Below, piece by piece: positions 54,707-63,640 of a DNA stretch of 64,000 nucleotides (the stretch's first letter is position 1; each line of letters opens with the position of its first letter). A program made the translations under genes and the position numbers. The stretch is from contig JAHLWS010000065.1 in the NCBI GenBank assembly GCA_019057795.1, positions 62,001-126,000 on the forward strand. Direction: 5' to 3'. Under the pieces are notes generated by a model that saw only the letters and a program-made list of their open reading frames with translations, did no database searches and was not told where the DNA came from. The DNA comes from Promethearchaeota archaeon (GTDB lineage: Archaea; Asgardarchaeota; Lokiarchaeia; Sigyniarchaeales; SOKP01).

Positions 54707-55456
54707 ATGTTTGATATCACTTTAAAATCTGTTTATAATCTGGGTCCAGAAAATTCGTGGTTTATTATCGCTCCTATATCATTTGCCTTTAATAATGTGT
54801 ATTATTTAGAGCTCGAGATAATTCCACCATTGAGTGATAAAAGAAAACAAATTGAAGGAAAGTATAAAATAGCGTATATTTATGGTGATCAAAAAACTTT
54901 CATAGATGAAAGATTTCTAAATAGTATAAAAAAAAGAGTTGTAAAAAAAAAGGACCCCGAACAACCGCTCGATATTGATTATAAAGTATGCTTATTGTGT
55001 TTAGAAATAAGTGACCCGTTAGATGCCCAATACTTAATTCGAGCAAAAATGTCAGTAATTAATAAAGAACTAATTGATTCTCTTTTGACATCAAACGTAA
55101 AGAAAAAAGATTTAATTGCTCTAACTGAAAGATTTCTTAAACAAGATTATAAAACTGCTATAAAGGAAGCAGGTATATTTGGGGAATATATAGCAAAACA
55201 ATTTCTTAAAAAATTAAAAAAGAAGTATGTAAGTTATAGTTCCGCAGTTAATCATTTATCAAATCTAAAGAAAACTAACAGGATGAAAATCAATTACAAA
55301 TTAATTGGAAATTTCCTTCATCCAATTTATTTTATCAGAAACGAAGCAATGCATCCAAGTTCAGAAATTCCAATGGACGAGACTACTGCATCCTTAGTCT
55401 TAACAAATCTTTCCGGATTAATTACATATCTTTCTATCAATCAGATAAAATTTTAA
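54707..55456 (+). CDS. HEPN-like protein with C-terminal RNxxxH motif
   Basis: A 249-residue protein. The C-terminal half is helical and carries IYFIRNEAMHPSSE (Arg211, Asn212, His216), the HEPN motif, followed by a helix (ASLVLTNLSGLITYLSI) as in DUF4145-like proteins. The N-terminal 120 residues are a beta-rich domain with no assignment. It lies 55 bases before another HEPN gene on the same strand. Confidence 0.65.
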   Translation: MFDITLKSVYNLGPENSWFIIAPISFAFNNVYYLELEIIPPLSDKRKQIEGKYKIAYIYGDQKTFIDERFLNSIKKRVVKKKDPEQPLDIDYKVCLLCLEISDPLDAQYLIRAKMSVINKELIDSLLTSNVKKKDLIALTERFLKQDYKTAIKEAGIFGEYIAKQFLKKLKKKYVSYSSAVNHLSNLKKTNRMKINYKLIGNFLHPIYFIRNEAMHPSSEIPMDETTASLVLTNLSGLITYLSINQIKF

Positions 55457-55511
55457 AGAAAAAGAAGCTATGGCTTAACTTTAAGTTCAATTAAAATTAA
55501 TATATGATTAA

Positions 55512-56231
55512 ATGTCGGATAATAACATAGAAAAAATTAGACAAATACTTCATTATAAGGAAAGGGATGATTTATCTGAATTACTTTCTCAATCCAAATC
55601 TAAAGTCCAAGCTTCGTCGTCTTATGGAAGTAAATTAAATTCCATTTTAAGCACATTTGAAATTTACTCATCAATTGAATATACTGAAAAGTTAAGGAAT
55701 TTAAATAAGGAGGAACACGACCTTATTTTTCTTGCAGTTAAAGAAGTTTACCCTATTAGAGATGCTTCTCCAGAAATCATGGATGTAAAATATTACATTA
55801 GTTCCAGTGAGGAAAATAATGATCTCGATTCAGCGGATTCATTATGGGCTAATATTCATCCAGATATTACAAAAGTCTCAAAACAATTATTTAGTGATAA
55901 ACATTATGCACAAGCTGTTTTTTCTGCATTTATAGAAGTGAATTTTCGCGTGAAAAACATAGTTAAGAATAAAATTGGAGAGGAATTAGACGGAAAAGAT
56001 TTAATGTTCAAAGCTTTTAATTTAGGAGATCCAATAATTCAATTAAGTAATTGTTCAACTAAAACAGAAAAAAATATTCAAGAGGGATACGGACATCTAT
56101 TTGCTGGGGCAATCCAAGGTATTCGAAATCCAAAAGCCCATGAAAACATAACAATTGATGAAAATAGGGCAATACACTTTATATATTTAGCAAGTCTTTT
56201 AATGTATAAAATAGATGAATCATATCAGTAA
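55512..56231 (+). CDS. TIGR02391 (Ymh-like) HEPN protein
   Basis: A 239-residue protein whose C-terminal 120 residues match the TIGR02391/Hypoth_Ymh pattern: HPDITKVSKQLFSDKHYAQA, VFSAFIEVNFRVKN, and GIRNPKAHEN (Arg205, Asn206, His210). The RNxxxH element is the HEPN ribonuclease motif. Such proteins occur in restriction and phage-defence islands. The N-terminal 110 residues are unassigned. Confidence 0.72.
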   Translation: MSDNNIEKIRQILHYKERDDLSELLSQSKSKVQASSSYGSKLNSILSTFEIYSSIEYTEKLRNLNKEEHDLIFLAVKEVYPIRDASPEIMDVKYYISSSEENNDLDSADSLWANIHPDITKVSKQLFSDKHYAQAVFSAFIEVNFRVKNIVKNKIGEELDGKDLMFKAFNLGDPIIQLSNCSTKTEKNIQEGYGHLFAGAIQGIRNPKAHENITIDENRAIHFIYLASLLMYKIDESYQ

Positions 56232-56233
56232 AA

Positions 56234-57358
56234 TTATCCATACCCGTTTCCCTCTTTATTGCCCTTTTTACTTTTCTGTTTTTTTCGCTTGTATTTTTCG
56301 TAGCGAATCCTGTTTATCTCGACTGTCTCCCTTAATTCTTCGATATTCTTAATTCTATAACTCATTACAAGCATTTTATACCGTACTTCGCGCCCCAGCT
56401 CTAATTCGTGGTCGATTAGCTGAACGTGGATGGTGTGCGGAAATTTCCCCCCCGTTCTTACGAGCCCTTTTTTTATTCTTCTGGTTGGTTTTTTGCAAAC
56501 TTTACATTTGTGGGGGATGTATTTCGTTACCGTGTGAATAGGTTCTAAATGCTTAGAATTTACGAACCCCGTTGTCTCGTAGGCGGGCTTTAGTTTTCCG
56601 TCGCCCTTTCTCCACAACGCACAATGGGTAAGGGTATAAAAAAGCGTATGGTAAGCGTCTTCCCTGCTTCCGAAATTAACGTACACCCAATCTTTAAATT
56701 TTTCCCTAAAATCATTCGCGTGTAGCACGTAACCGTACCCTATGTAGTGAAAGTGAGGGCTTAGAATCCGTTTTAAGTCTTGAGTTTCGCACGAACACCC
56801 GTAGTCTTTTTTTCCGCAAGTTCTACACTGCTTAACCCATAGATCGAGTATTAAAACGCCTCCAAATAGTCCAGATTCTTCTAAAATAGTATTTACTACG
56901 CGTTCCCTTCTAAATTTGAGAAATTTATCGTAATCCGTTAGTATTTCCTTCAGTAACTCTTTTGTCGGGCTTAAGGCGATGTGCTTTACCATACCAATTT
57001 TAACACCTTCTTTTAACGCTTTTTCTCTAAGTTCCTTCAATTTCCCGTTTAACTCTCTTGCTCTCGTTGACGAGGCTTGGATAAAACAAGATTCGCAATC
57101 CATTTTGTTGCAATGGTTGTAATGTAGCGTGAGGCTTTTGTATATGTGGTCTTTACACGCGCTAGCTCCTCGAAAAGTGTTGCAATTATCCCTGTACCTC
57201 CCGTCGTCGTGCGTTTTCTCGAAATTTCCGCTCCCCGCGATTATCCAGTTTGCTAATCTCTCGAATTCTAAAGCTTGGTTCTCTTTTATCTGGTCTATTA
57301 CGTTGTATTTGCTTTCAGTTAGGATTTCTACTTCTAAAGCCATTTTTTGTCGTTGCAA
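56234..57358 (-). CDS. HUH-type replication initiator (Rep), plasmid-like
   Basis: A 374-residue protein with an HUH nuclease motif, SPHFHYIGYG (His202, His204), and Tyr236/Tyr241 in DAYHTLFYTLTH as candidate nucleophiles in the C-terminal helix. Cysteine pairs at 178/181, 188/190 and 275/278 suggest zinc sites. The C-terminus is strongly basic. This suits a rolling-circle Rep of an archaeal plasmid or virus. The gene is visibly richer in G+C and CG dinucleotides than its neighbours, as is the ATPase gene at 59583-61307, which suggests both came from one mobile element. Confidence 0.75.
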   Translation of the reverse strand: MQRQKMALEVEILTESKYNVIDQIKENQALEFERLANWIIAGSGNFEKTHDDGRYRDNCNTFRGASACKDHIYKSLTLHYNHCNKMDCESCFIQASSTRARELNGKLKELREKALKEGVKIGMVKHIALSPTKELLKEILTDYDKFLKFRRERVVNTILEESGLFGGVLILDLWVKQCRTCGKKDYGCSCETQDLKRILSPHFHYIGYGYVLHANDFREKFKDWVYVNFGSREDAYHTLFYTLTHCALWRKGDGKLKPAYETTGFVNSKHLEPIHTVTKYIPHKCKVCKKPTRRIKKGLVRTGGKFPHTIHVQLIDHELELGREVRYKMLVMSYRIKNIEELRETVEINRIRYEKYKRKKQKSKKGNKEGNGYG

Positions 57359-57707
57359 ATTTTTTTGATTTCGTTAGATTTTTGTACTTTAATTACTTCC
57401 AATCGACCTTTAAAAACTGCCCGACAAAATTTCGTGTCACGATATTCTAAATCCTTTATCTCCTAAGAATTCCCCCTTCAATCGTTTTAAATAATCCTTA
57501 GATTCTTAAAAATAATATTAAAGTAATAATAATTAAATTAAATTCAATTATTTATTTCTCAGAATAGATTTAATATCTCCTTAGTCTTATAATATTTTAA
57601 ATCTGTTTTTTTTTAGATTTACTTAATATCATTTTTAAATTTTATTCAAAAAATATTAAAGAAAGAAAGTGTTAATATAAAAATGCATTTCTGTAAATGA
57701 ACCTAAT
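57359..57707. other. Gap upstream of the Rep gene, candidate origin region
   Basis: About 350 bases between divergent Rep and restriction-enzyme genes. The part next to Rep (57360-57480) keeps the higher G+C of the Rep gene; the rest is AT-rich with a T8 run at 57608. A rolling-circle nick site would be expected near a Rep gene, but I did not find a clear hairpin. Confidence 0.3.
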
Positions 57708-58589
57708 ATGAAAGACTTTTGGAATAAAGAAACCGAAAAAAGATTTTTTAAACAGGCTTTAAAAAATTTCGCGACAGTAGAAAAGTTGTTCTATAAAACT
57801 AATAAGGGTGAATACTTTGCTTATTGGAAAAAAAAATATGAAGGTGAAAGATACACGCTTCAAAGCAGAAATTCATTAATCGGTAATTTTACCGAAAAAT
57901 ATTCGAAAGATTTATTACAGGAAACTGTCCAAGAGAGAAATTTATATGCCGTAAATAATGTTGTATGTAAAGAAATCGGTTTAACTAGAAGATCACCTGC
58001 TGATGTGGTAATTTCAAAAAGGAATCAGATTAATTTAAGACCAGAGGATATAGTTTTAATAGTAGAAGTTAAAATGTCTCTCGTTTGGAACTGGAGGTAT
58101 GAAATAAAAGGATCTGAAAATATTTTTAAATGTGTTGGAGATTACTTATCTCATGCAGGAACCCCCGGATTATTACGTTCAGATTCAATGTTAAAAGCAA
58201 TAGGAAAAAGCATTAATATAAGAGTTTCTGATTTTCAATCATCTAAAATTCCGATTATTATTTTAGGAAATACGCCAATTACAAATAATTATTATGATAA
58301 AGTTGACCATTTAAAAATTGCAGGTATTATTCAAGGTTTTTGCTCAATTAACCCATCCCCTATAAATGATACTACCCGAAATATAAAATCTACTCCTAAG
58401 CATGGATTTATTAGATTTGATAGATTTGACGAGTTTAAGAAGTATATTAATAAAATTATTTCATCTGATTATAACTTCTTTTCTAGCATGAAAAATCGGA
58501 AAGATTTGGGTATAATCATTGAAAAAGCAAATAAAAAACAAACTTATGAGGAAAAAGCTGAAGAATTTCTTAGATTAATACGAAATTAG
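57708..58589 (+). CDS. Type II restriction endonuclease, PD-(D/E)XK fold
   Basis: A 293-residue protein with a clear PD-(D/E)XK core: IGNFTEKYSKDLL (helix Glu63), SPADVVIS (Asp99) and DIVLIVEVKMS (Glu120, Lys122). It is followed after 66 bases by a DNA methyltransferase on the same strand, the usual pairing of a type II system. The recognition sequence cannot be told. Confidence 0.85.
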   Translation: MKDFWNKETEKRFFKQALKNFATVEKLFYKTNKGEYFAYWKKKYEGERYTLQSRNSLIGNFTEKYSKDLLQETVQERNLYAVNNVVCKEIGLTRRSPADVVISKRNQINLRPEDIVLIVEVKMSLVWNWRYEIKGSENIFKCVGDYLSHAGTPGLLRSDSMLKAIGKSINIRVSDFQSSKIPIIILGNTPITNNYYDKVDHLKIAGIIQGFCSINPSPINDTTRNIKSTPKHGFIRFDRFDEFKKYINKIISSDYNFFSSMKNRKDLGIIIEKANKKQTYEEKAEEFLRLIRN

Positions 58590-58655
58590 AAAATTTATAA
58601 AATCTTAACCTCTTATTAGTGAATTTTTTATACATATTTTCTTATTATTATTATA

Positions 58656-59570
58656 ATGCCAGTTAATAATAGTAAGGGTACAAAAACAAGTTCATTTGGA
58701 GTCTCTAAACGAGAAGGTCATGACTCGTCCCATTTTTATAATTCTAAATTATATGAAAACATTACTAGACCTAAAATTGTTAAATATATTGATAATTCTA
58801 AATTAATTTCTCCTAAAGTATTGGATCATGTAATTTTAGGAGATAGTAGAGATATGCATTTAATCCCCGATAACTCTATTCATCTTATGGTTACATCCCC
58901 GCCGTATAATGTTAGAAAAGATTACGATGATGATTTATCATTATTAGAATATTTGCATCTACTTGAAGGGGTTTTTAAAGAAACTTGGCGTGTTTTAGTG
59001 CCTGGGGGAAGAGTTGCTATTAATGTTGCTAATGTAGGACGAAAGCCTTATATTCCTCTTCATGCATATTTTATCGAAATAATGTTTAATATAGGATTTC
59101 ATATGCGAGGAGAAATCATCTGGAATAAAGCTGCTTCTGCAGGCGTATCAACAGCGTGGGGATCATTCGCTTCTGCAAGTAATCCATGTCTAAGAGATGT
59201 GCATGAATATATTTTAATATTTTCAAAATTAACAAACAAACTTGAAAAGGAACAAAGGGAAAACTCAATAGAAAAAAAAGATTTTGTTGAGTGGTCAAAG
59301 TCAATTTGGTCGTTTTCAGCAGCTTCTGCTAGGAAAATTGGTCATCCTGCTCCTTTTCCAGAAGAATTACCTCGCCGATTAATAGAATTTTACACTTATA
59401 AGGGTGATGTTATATTAGATCCTTTTATTGGAAGTGGAACAACAGCTATTGCCTCATTAAAGTTAAATAGACATTATATTGGTTATGAAATATCGCCAGA
59501 ATTTGTTAATTTAGCAAAAAAAAGAATTTCAAATGTAAAAGACCAATTAAAAATTGATAATTTCATTTAA
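58656..59570 (+). CDS. Type II DNA methyltransferase, beta class (TSPPY)
   Basis: A 304-residue methyltransferase with the catalytic motif TSPPYN (80-85) early and the SAM-binding motif DPFIGSGTTAIASLKLNR late, the beta-class order. SPPY is most often seen in N4-cytosine enzymes, although N6-adenine members exist. It protects the host from the enzyme encoded just upstream. Confidence 0.92.
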   Translation: MPVNNSKGTKTSSFGVSKREGHDSSHFYNSKLYENITRPKIVKYIDNSKLISPKVLDHVILGDSRDMHLIPDNSIHLMVTSPPYNVRKDYDDDLSLLEYLHLLEGVFKETWRVLVPGGRVAINVANVGRKPYIPLHAYFIEIMFNIGFHMRGEIIWNKAASAGVSTAWGSFASASNPCLRDVHEYILIFSKLTNKLEKEQRENSIEKKDFVEWSKSIWSFSAASARKIGHPAPFPEELPRRLIEFYTYKGDVILDPFIGSGTTAIASLKLNRHYIGYEISPEFVNLAKKRISNVKDQLKIDNFI

Positions 59571-59582
59571 TCTTTTAAAGTT

Positions 59583-61307
59583 TTATTCTTTATCCTTTTC
59601 GATCTCTTCCAAAAATCCTTCGGTTAGCAATAAGTTATCTATAAACTTATCAAATTCCTCTACTTTTTTGTCTTCCTCTTCCAATTTAACTGAACATAGC
59701 ACGCAATAATCGGCGTTCGTCGCGATTTCTTTCCCGCAAAACTTACAAAAACTTTTCGCTTCAAGTTTTTTATCTCTTGATAACGTGCCTTCCTTTTGCG
59801 TTTCCTTTTGTTTTTCCGTCCGTTCTAAAATCTCCTCGTTTTTTTCCACGATTTCCTCGTCCGAGAGCCAACTCCTCTTAACGTGTTCCGTTGCCATCGC
59901 GAACGGTTTCTCGATCGAGTTAACTCTAATTAAACATTGCCCCCTTTTTAACATCGATAAGTATTCCTTCTGCCATTCCTTTAAATTTAGTAATTCTTGC
60001 ATTAAGTCTTTTTGCATGTGTACTTGAAACGTAACGAGCACCCCGCAATTTGCTAATATTTCCCTGCTAATGTTAGGGCGGGTCGCGAGCGAAATCAAAC
60101 ATTCCCCAGTCCCCCTCAACAATAACGCGATATCCTCGATGTAAGAAGTGAGTTTTGTTCTACTACTAAGTTCTTGGGGGGCGAAATACTGCGCGTCCTC
60201 TATTATTGTTACGTGCTTAATTCCCTCGTAATTTTTGCTCCCCGTTTCTATGTTCTTGTCCCACAAATATTTTAGCACCATGTTTAAGAAAAACAACGCG
60301 TCTTCTTTTTCTCCCCCTTTGCGGATGATCGAGCTCAAGTCTAATAAAACCCTGTGGTTAAACAGCTCTTTCACGTTAAGACCGCTTTTCTTGTCGAATA
60401 TGTTTTTTAACGTGCTTACAGAATAGCGACGGATTCTATTTCTGATCGCTTGAACGCTTTTTTTCATGGTAAAATCTTCTTGTTTCGCGTAATATTTATC
60501 AAATTCGCTAAAAAACTTGTCCCAGCTCCTATTTTCTTCTTTTGGACAAATTTCGTATAGAATGTCGATAAATACTTTTTCCATTTGAGGCGAATAATCG
60601 ACGTTCTCTAACAAACCCCCGCTTTCGAAGATTTTAAACACCCTTTCTGCGTGAATGTACGGGTCTCCCCCTTCGGGATCGAAAATGTTAATCGAAAAGT
60701 TCTCGCCCGGCTTTAGTATCAGCAAATTGTCGATTTTCTTCTGCAAAAATTGGTATTCCCCCTTAAATTCCGTTAAAAGAAAGGGGATGTCGTATTTTTT
60801 AGTAAAATTCAACAGAAAATGTTGCAAAAAATTGCTTTTTCCCGTGCCCGTCGTTCCGCACACAAACATGTGTTGCGCTAAATCGTCAACGTTGAGGCTA
60901 AATTTATGCTTGACCTTGTGCTTGTCGATAACCCTTCCTATGTTTATGTTACCGATCTTAGACTCGGATTTTGACGGGTATTCCATTATCAGTTCGAATA
61001 TTTTCGGAGATTTAAAAGTGTATAGGAACAAAATGGAAGAAATAACTAAACTTAATTGAGAACCCCCTATAAAAACTATTTCTATAATAGATGACGACGG
61101 CTCTGCCGTAAATATTTCTAAATTAACTATCAAAAAAACGAATAAAATCACAAATATGACTATAATAGCGCAACGCATCGCTATTATCATAATGCTGTGC
61201 TTTATACCTCGTCTTTTACGCTTCTCTTTTGAGTTTGAGTAAAATAAAAACAAAATAAGAGCGATAGGAATAAGCGATAAAATGAAATACGGTAGTAGCG
61301 TGTCCAT
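59583..61307 (-). CDS. Membrane-anchored HerA/VirD4-like ATPase with zinc ribbon
   Basis: A 574-residue protein. Three membrane segments (about 5-23, 37-61, 73-97) precede a DUF87/TraG-type ATPase domain: Walker A GTTGTGKS (151-158), Walker B VTIIED (366-371), and LATRPN (Arg410). A C-terminal zinc ribbon has Cys521, 524, 535 and 538 (CKFCGKEI, YCVLCS). The layout fits a DNA-pumping coupling protein of a conjugative or virus-like element. Its G+C is higher than the surroundings and matches the Rep gene, so both may belong to one integrated element, into which the restriction-modification pair later entered. Confidence 0.82.
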   Translation of the reverse strand: MDTLLPYFILSLIPIALILFLFYSNSKEKRKRRGIKHSIMIIAMRCAIIVIFVILFVFLIVNLEIFTAEPSSSIIEIVFIGGSQLSLVISSILFLYTFKSPKIFELIMEYPSKSESKIGNINIGRVIDKHKVKHKFSLNVDDLAQHMFVCGTTGTGKSNFLQHFLLNFTKKYDIPFLLTEFKGEYQFLQKKIDNLLILKPGENFSINIFDPEGGDPYIHAERVFKIFESGGLLENVDYSPQMEKVFIDILYEICPKEENRSWDKFFSEFDKYYAKQEDFTMKKSVQAIRNRIRRYSVSTLKNIFDKKSGLNVKELFNHRVLLDLSSIIRKGGEKEDALFFLNMVLKYLWDKNIETGSKNYEGIKHVTIIEDAQYFAPQELSSRTKLTSYIEDIALLLRGTGECLISLATRPNISREILANCGVLVTFQVHMQKDLMQELLNLKEWQKEYLSMLKRGQCLIRVNSIEKPFAMATEHVKRSWLSDEEIVEKNEEILERTEKQKETQKEGTLSRDKKLEAKSFCKFCGKEIATNADYCVLCSVKLEEEDKKVEEFDKFIDNLLLTEGFLEEIEKDKE

Positions 61308-61449
61308 TAAAACAATTATTTTGATAGAATGTTATAAACTCCTATTTTTTAAATACAATAGTAGAAAGATAGTATTTTTATAGACTAAATTTGATAAAAT
61401 TTTTTACTTGTATTATACCTTCATGATTGACATATAATAAAAAGAGAAT

Positions 61450-62325
61450 TTATTTAATTCTGGAACTAAGGCATTCTAGAATATTTGAAATTGTTTTGAA
61501 GTCTTGTATTGGATTATCATCAAATGCAAACTTCATTATCTTATCAATTCCAAAATTTTGAATATCTATAATAATTTCAAGATTTTGATTACAATTGACA
61601 TTAATTAAAATTCGTGTTACTTCCTTTTTGTTTTTGAAAAAAATAAAATCTGTAATTTTTATAATATTTCTTTCAAGATAGGAAACACCTAATGATTGTA
61701 ATAAAACTTTATGTGTTTTAATTAAATCTAATGCTGATATAATTGCCCCTGTGAATTTATTTCGAGGTCGAAAGGAAGAATTATAAATATGTGAACAAAT
61801 CTCTTGTAAAGCATTTATACATTGAATTTTTGTGTCTTTTTCTTTAACTAATTTTTGAGCTTCAAATTTATCTTTTCTTATAGGGTTTAAATAATTAGAA
61901 GGTGTGATATTCTCGTTTTTATTTATAAATTGAACTTCATTTAATATTTCTTCAGCAATTTCAATATATTGTTGCGCATATTCTTTATTAAAATGGTGGC
62001 TTATGGAAGATTGACCGTGCTGGTAAATATTTCTTTGGTTATGCAAAGCTTCTAATCTTTTAAAATCAGGGATATTAGGGGATTTAGATTTTAATACTTT
62101 ATTATACAGATCATAAAATGAATAAGTTATACTCCTACTACTTTTATTTTTTCTTGTAAAATTTAATCCATTTTCTATAGCGATAATGATACAAATTTTA
62201 GATATTAAATTATCAGTTAAGTAATGTCCAAGCTCATAAAATTGTGGATTATCGGAATTACATAATTCTTTAGCAAAACTAAACATTTTCTTAATTATAT
62301 TTCTCTCTATCTTTTTGTTCGGCAT
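61450..62325 (-). CDS. HEPN-like protein, paralogue B
   Basis: A 291-residue protein with QRNIYQHGQSS (Arg98, Asn99, His103), an RNxxxH HEPN motif, after YELGHYLTDNLISKIC. It is a paralogue of the protein encoded at 53557-54384 with the same two-part plan (N-terminal HEPN, C-terminal alpha/beta). That two copies sit 7 kb apart in one island suggests duplication or repeated capture of related elements. Confidence 0.68.
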   Translation of the reverse strand: MPNKKIERNIIKKMFSFAKELCNSDNPQFYELGHYLTDNLISKICIIIAIENGLNFTRKNKSSRSITYSFYDLYNKVLKSKSPNIPDFKRLEALHNQRNIYQHGQSSISHHFNKEYAQQYIEIAEEILNEVQFINKNENITPSNYLNPIRKDKFEAQKLVKEKDTKIQCINALQEICSHIYNSSFRPRNKFTGAIISALDLIKTHKVLLQSLGVSYLERNIIKITDFIFFKNKKEVTRILINVNCNQNLEIIIDIQNFGIDKIMKFAFDDNPIQDFKTISNILECLSSRIK

Positions 62326-62409
62326 TTTAATTTTATTCAGACAATATAATTTTATAGGATTTTATTCAAATATTTTTATAATCCGATTATTGTTGAATTA
62401 TTATATTAT

Positions 62410-62745
62410 TTATTTAGTGACTTCAATTCCAAATTCTTCTAAATTAAACATTTTTTTATACCTTAAACCTCCCCCTTTAACAGAAATCGGTTCTACAATA
62501 TTAGATTTTGCCCAATCATTCCAATATTTAACTACTGTTGAATGACCTACAGAAACCTTCTCTGCTATTTTTCTGCTACTATTTTTACCATCACTATCAT
62601 GATATATTGATTGTTTTATATCATTATTTAATACACTAAGTAATACTTCTTTTGCTTTACTCCAAGCTTGAAATTTAGTCCATTTTACAAGTTCTTGTAA
62701 TAATTTTATAATTTGGTCATCTTGTCCTTTATTCATACTTTTCAC
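62410..62745 (-). CDS. Helix-turn-helix protein
   Basis: A 111-residue protein with a helix-turn-helix (SSRKIAEKVSVGHSTVVKYW) after a helical N-terminus. It overlaps the upstream nuclease gene by 17 bases and probably regulates, targets or controls it. The C-terminal segment (NIVEPISVKGGGLRYKKMF) could be a wing. Confidence 0.72.
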   Translation of the reverse strand: MKSMNKGQDDQIIKLLQELVKWTKFQAWSKAKEVLLSVLNNDIKQSIYHDSDGKNSSRKIAEKVSVGHSTVVKYWNDWAKSNIVEPISVKGGGLRYKKMFNLEEFGIEVTK

Positions 62746-63250
62746 CTTTAATTATTTTTGCAATAGCATCGTTTTTGTTTAATTTGTTTTGTAATACTTC
62801 TTTAATTAAGTTAAATAGAAATTTAGTAGTAAAAAACGTAAACCCATAATAATTTAGAAATTTTTTAGCGTTAGGTGTTAATGGATCATCTCTTTCATCA
62901 GGATTTTTATTCCTATAATGATTTATTACAAAAATTCCTTTTAATTCATTAGCTTTAGATGTTATCACCAGTTCTTGTTGAATCCAACTATCTAATTGGA
63001 TTATATCTTCTTTTTTGCCTTGTTTTGTTAGTCCTTTAACTTCTAAAATATATTTTATTCCTTCATGAATAAAAGAAATATCATGATTATTACTATCGTT
63101 TACAAGAACAACATCTTCTAAATTTAATAATTTCAAGCAATATGTAACTGCTTCTTCAAGTGGTTTACCTGTTCCATATAATAGACTTTCAATAATTTCA
63201 AAATGATTTATATTTTCTTTCAATTTTTTAATTTTTTTTATCGTTTCCAT
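62729..63250 (-). CDS. PD-(D/E)XK nuclease-like protein
   Basis: A 173-residue protein with a compact restriction-endonuclease-like core: LEEAVTYCLK (helix Glu), HDISFIHEG (Asp57) and KYILEVKG (Glu70, Lys72), followed by QLDSW. It overlaps the HTH gene. It could be a solitary nuclease of a mobile element or one half of a small defence system. Confidence 0.75.
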   Translation of the reverse strand: METIKKIKKLKENINHFEIIESLLYGTGKPLEEAVTYCLKLLNLEDVVLVNDSNNHDISFIHEGIKYILEVKGLTKQGKKEDIIQLDSWIQQELVITSKANELKGIFVINHYRNKNPDERDDPLTPNAKKFLNYYGFTFFTTKFLFNLIKEVLQNKLNKNDAIAKIIKGEKYE

Positions 63251-63372
63251 ATCTATTATTATAACTGTTATAGTTAATATAACACATAAGCGCAGTTAAA
63301 TAAACTAAGAGTCCTATAATTTTTCGTATAACAGAAAAAGATATATATACTATAATTGTTTCTATTACTATT

Positions 63373-63525
63373 ATGGAAAGTAAAAAAATTACGACTTTAA
63401 TAAAAAGTCCTACTAAGAAAGGAGATCAGTATTATTTCAGTATACCTATAGAATTTATTCGTTCAAAAAAAATTGACCCTGAGAAAAACTACGAAATTCA
63501 AATTTTCTCTTTATCTCAGGACTAA
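63373..63525 (+). CDS. AbrB/MazE-like small DNA-binding protein
   Basis: Fifty residues from ATG to TAA. The sequence TTLIKSPTKKGDQYYFSIPI then EFIRSKKIDP resembles the swapped-hairpin AbrB fold used by antitoxins and small regulators. A TATA box (GATATATATAC, about 63339-63349) lies some 25 bases before the ATG, giving a near-leaderless mRNA. Confidence 0.65.
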   Translation: MESKKITTLIKSPTKKGDQYYFSIPIEFIRSKKIDPEKNYEIQIFSLSQD

Positions 63526-63640
63526 AGTTTTTAGTAATTTATTAAAGATATGTGTAGTAAAGAGTTAAAAATTTATAAACATAAATTTCAATATTTAGTA
63601 TAAGAATAAAAATCGAAAAGAATTTATTACTTTTAATAAA

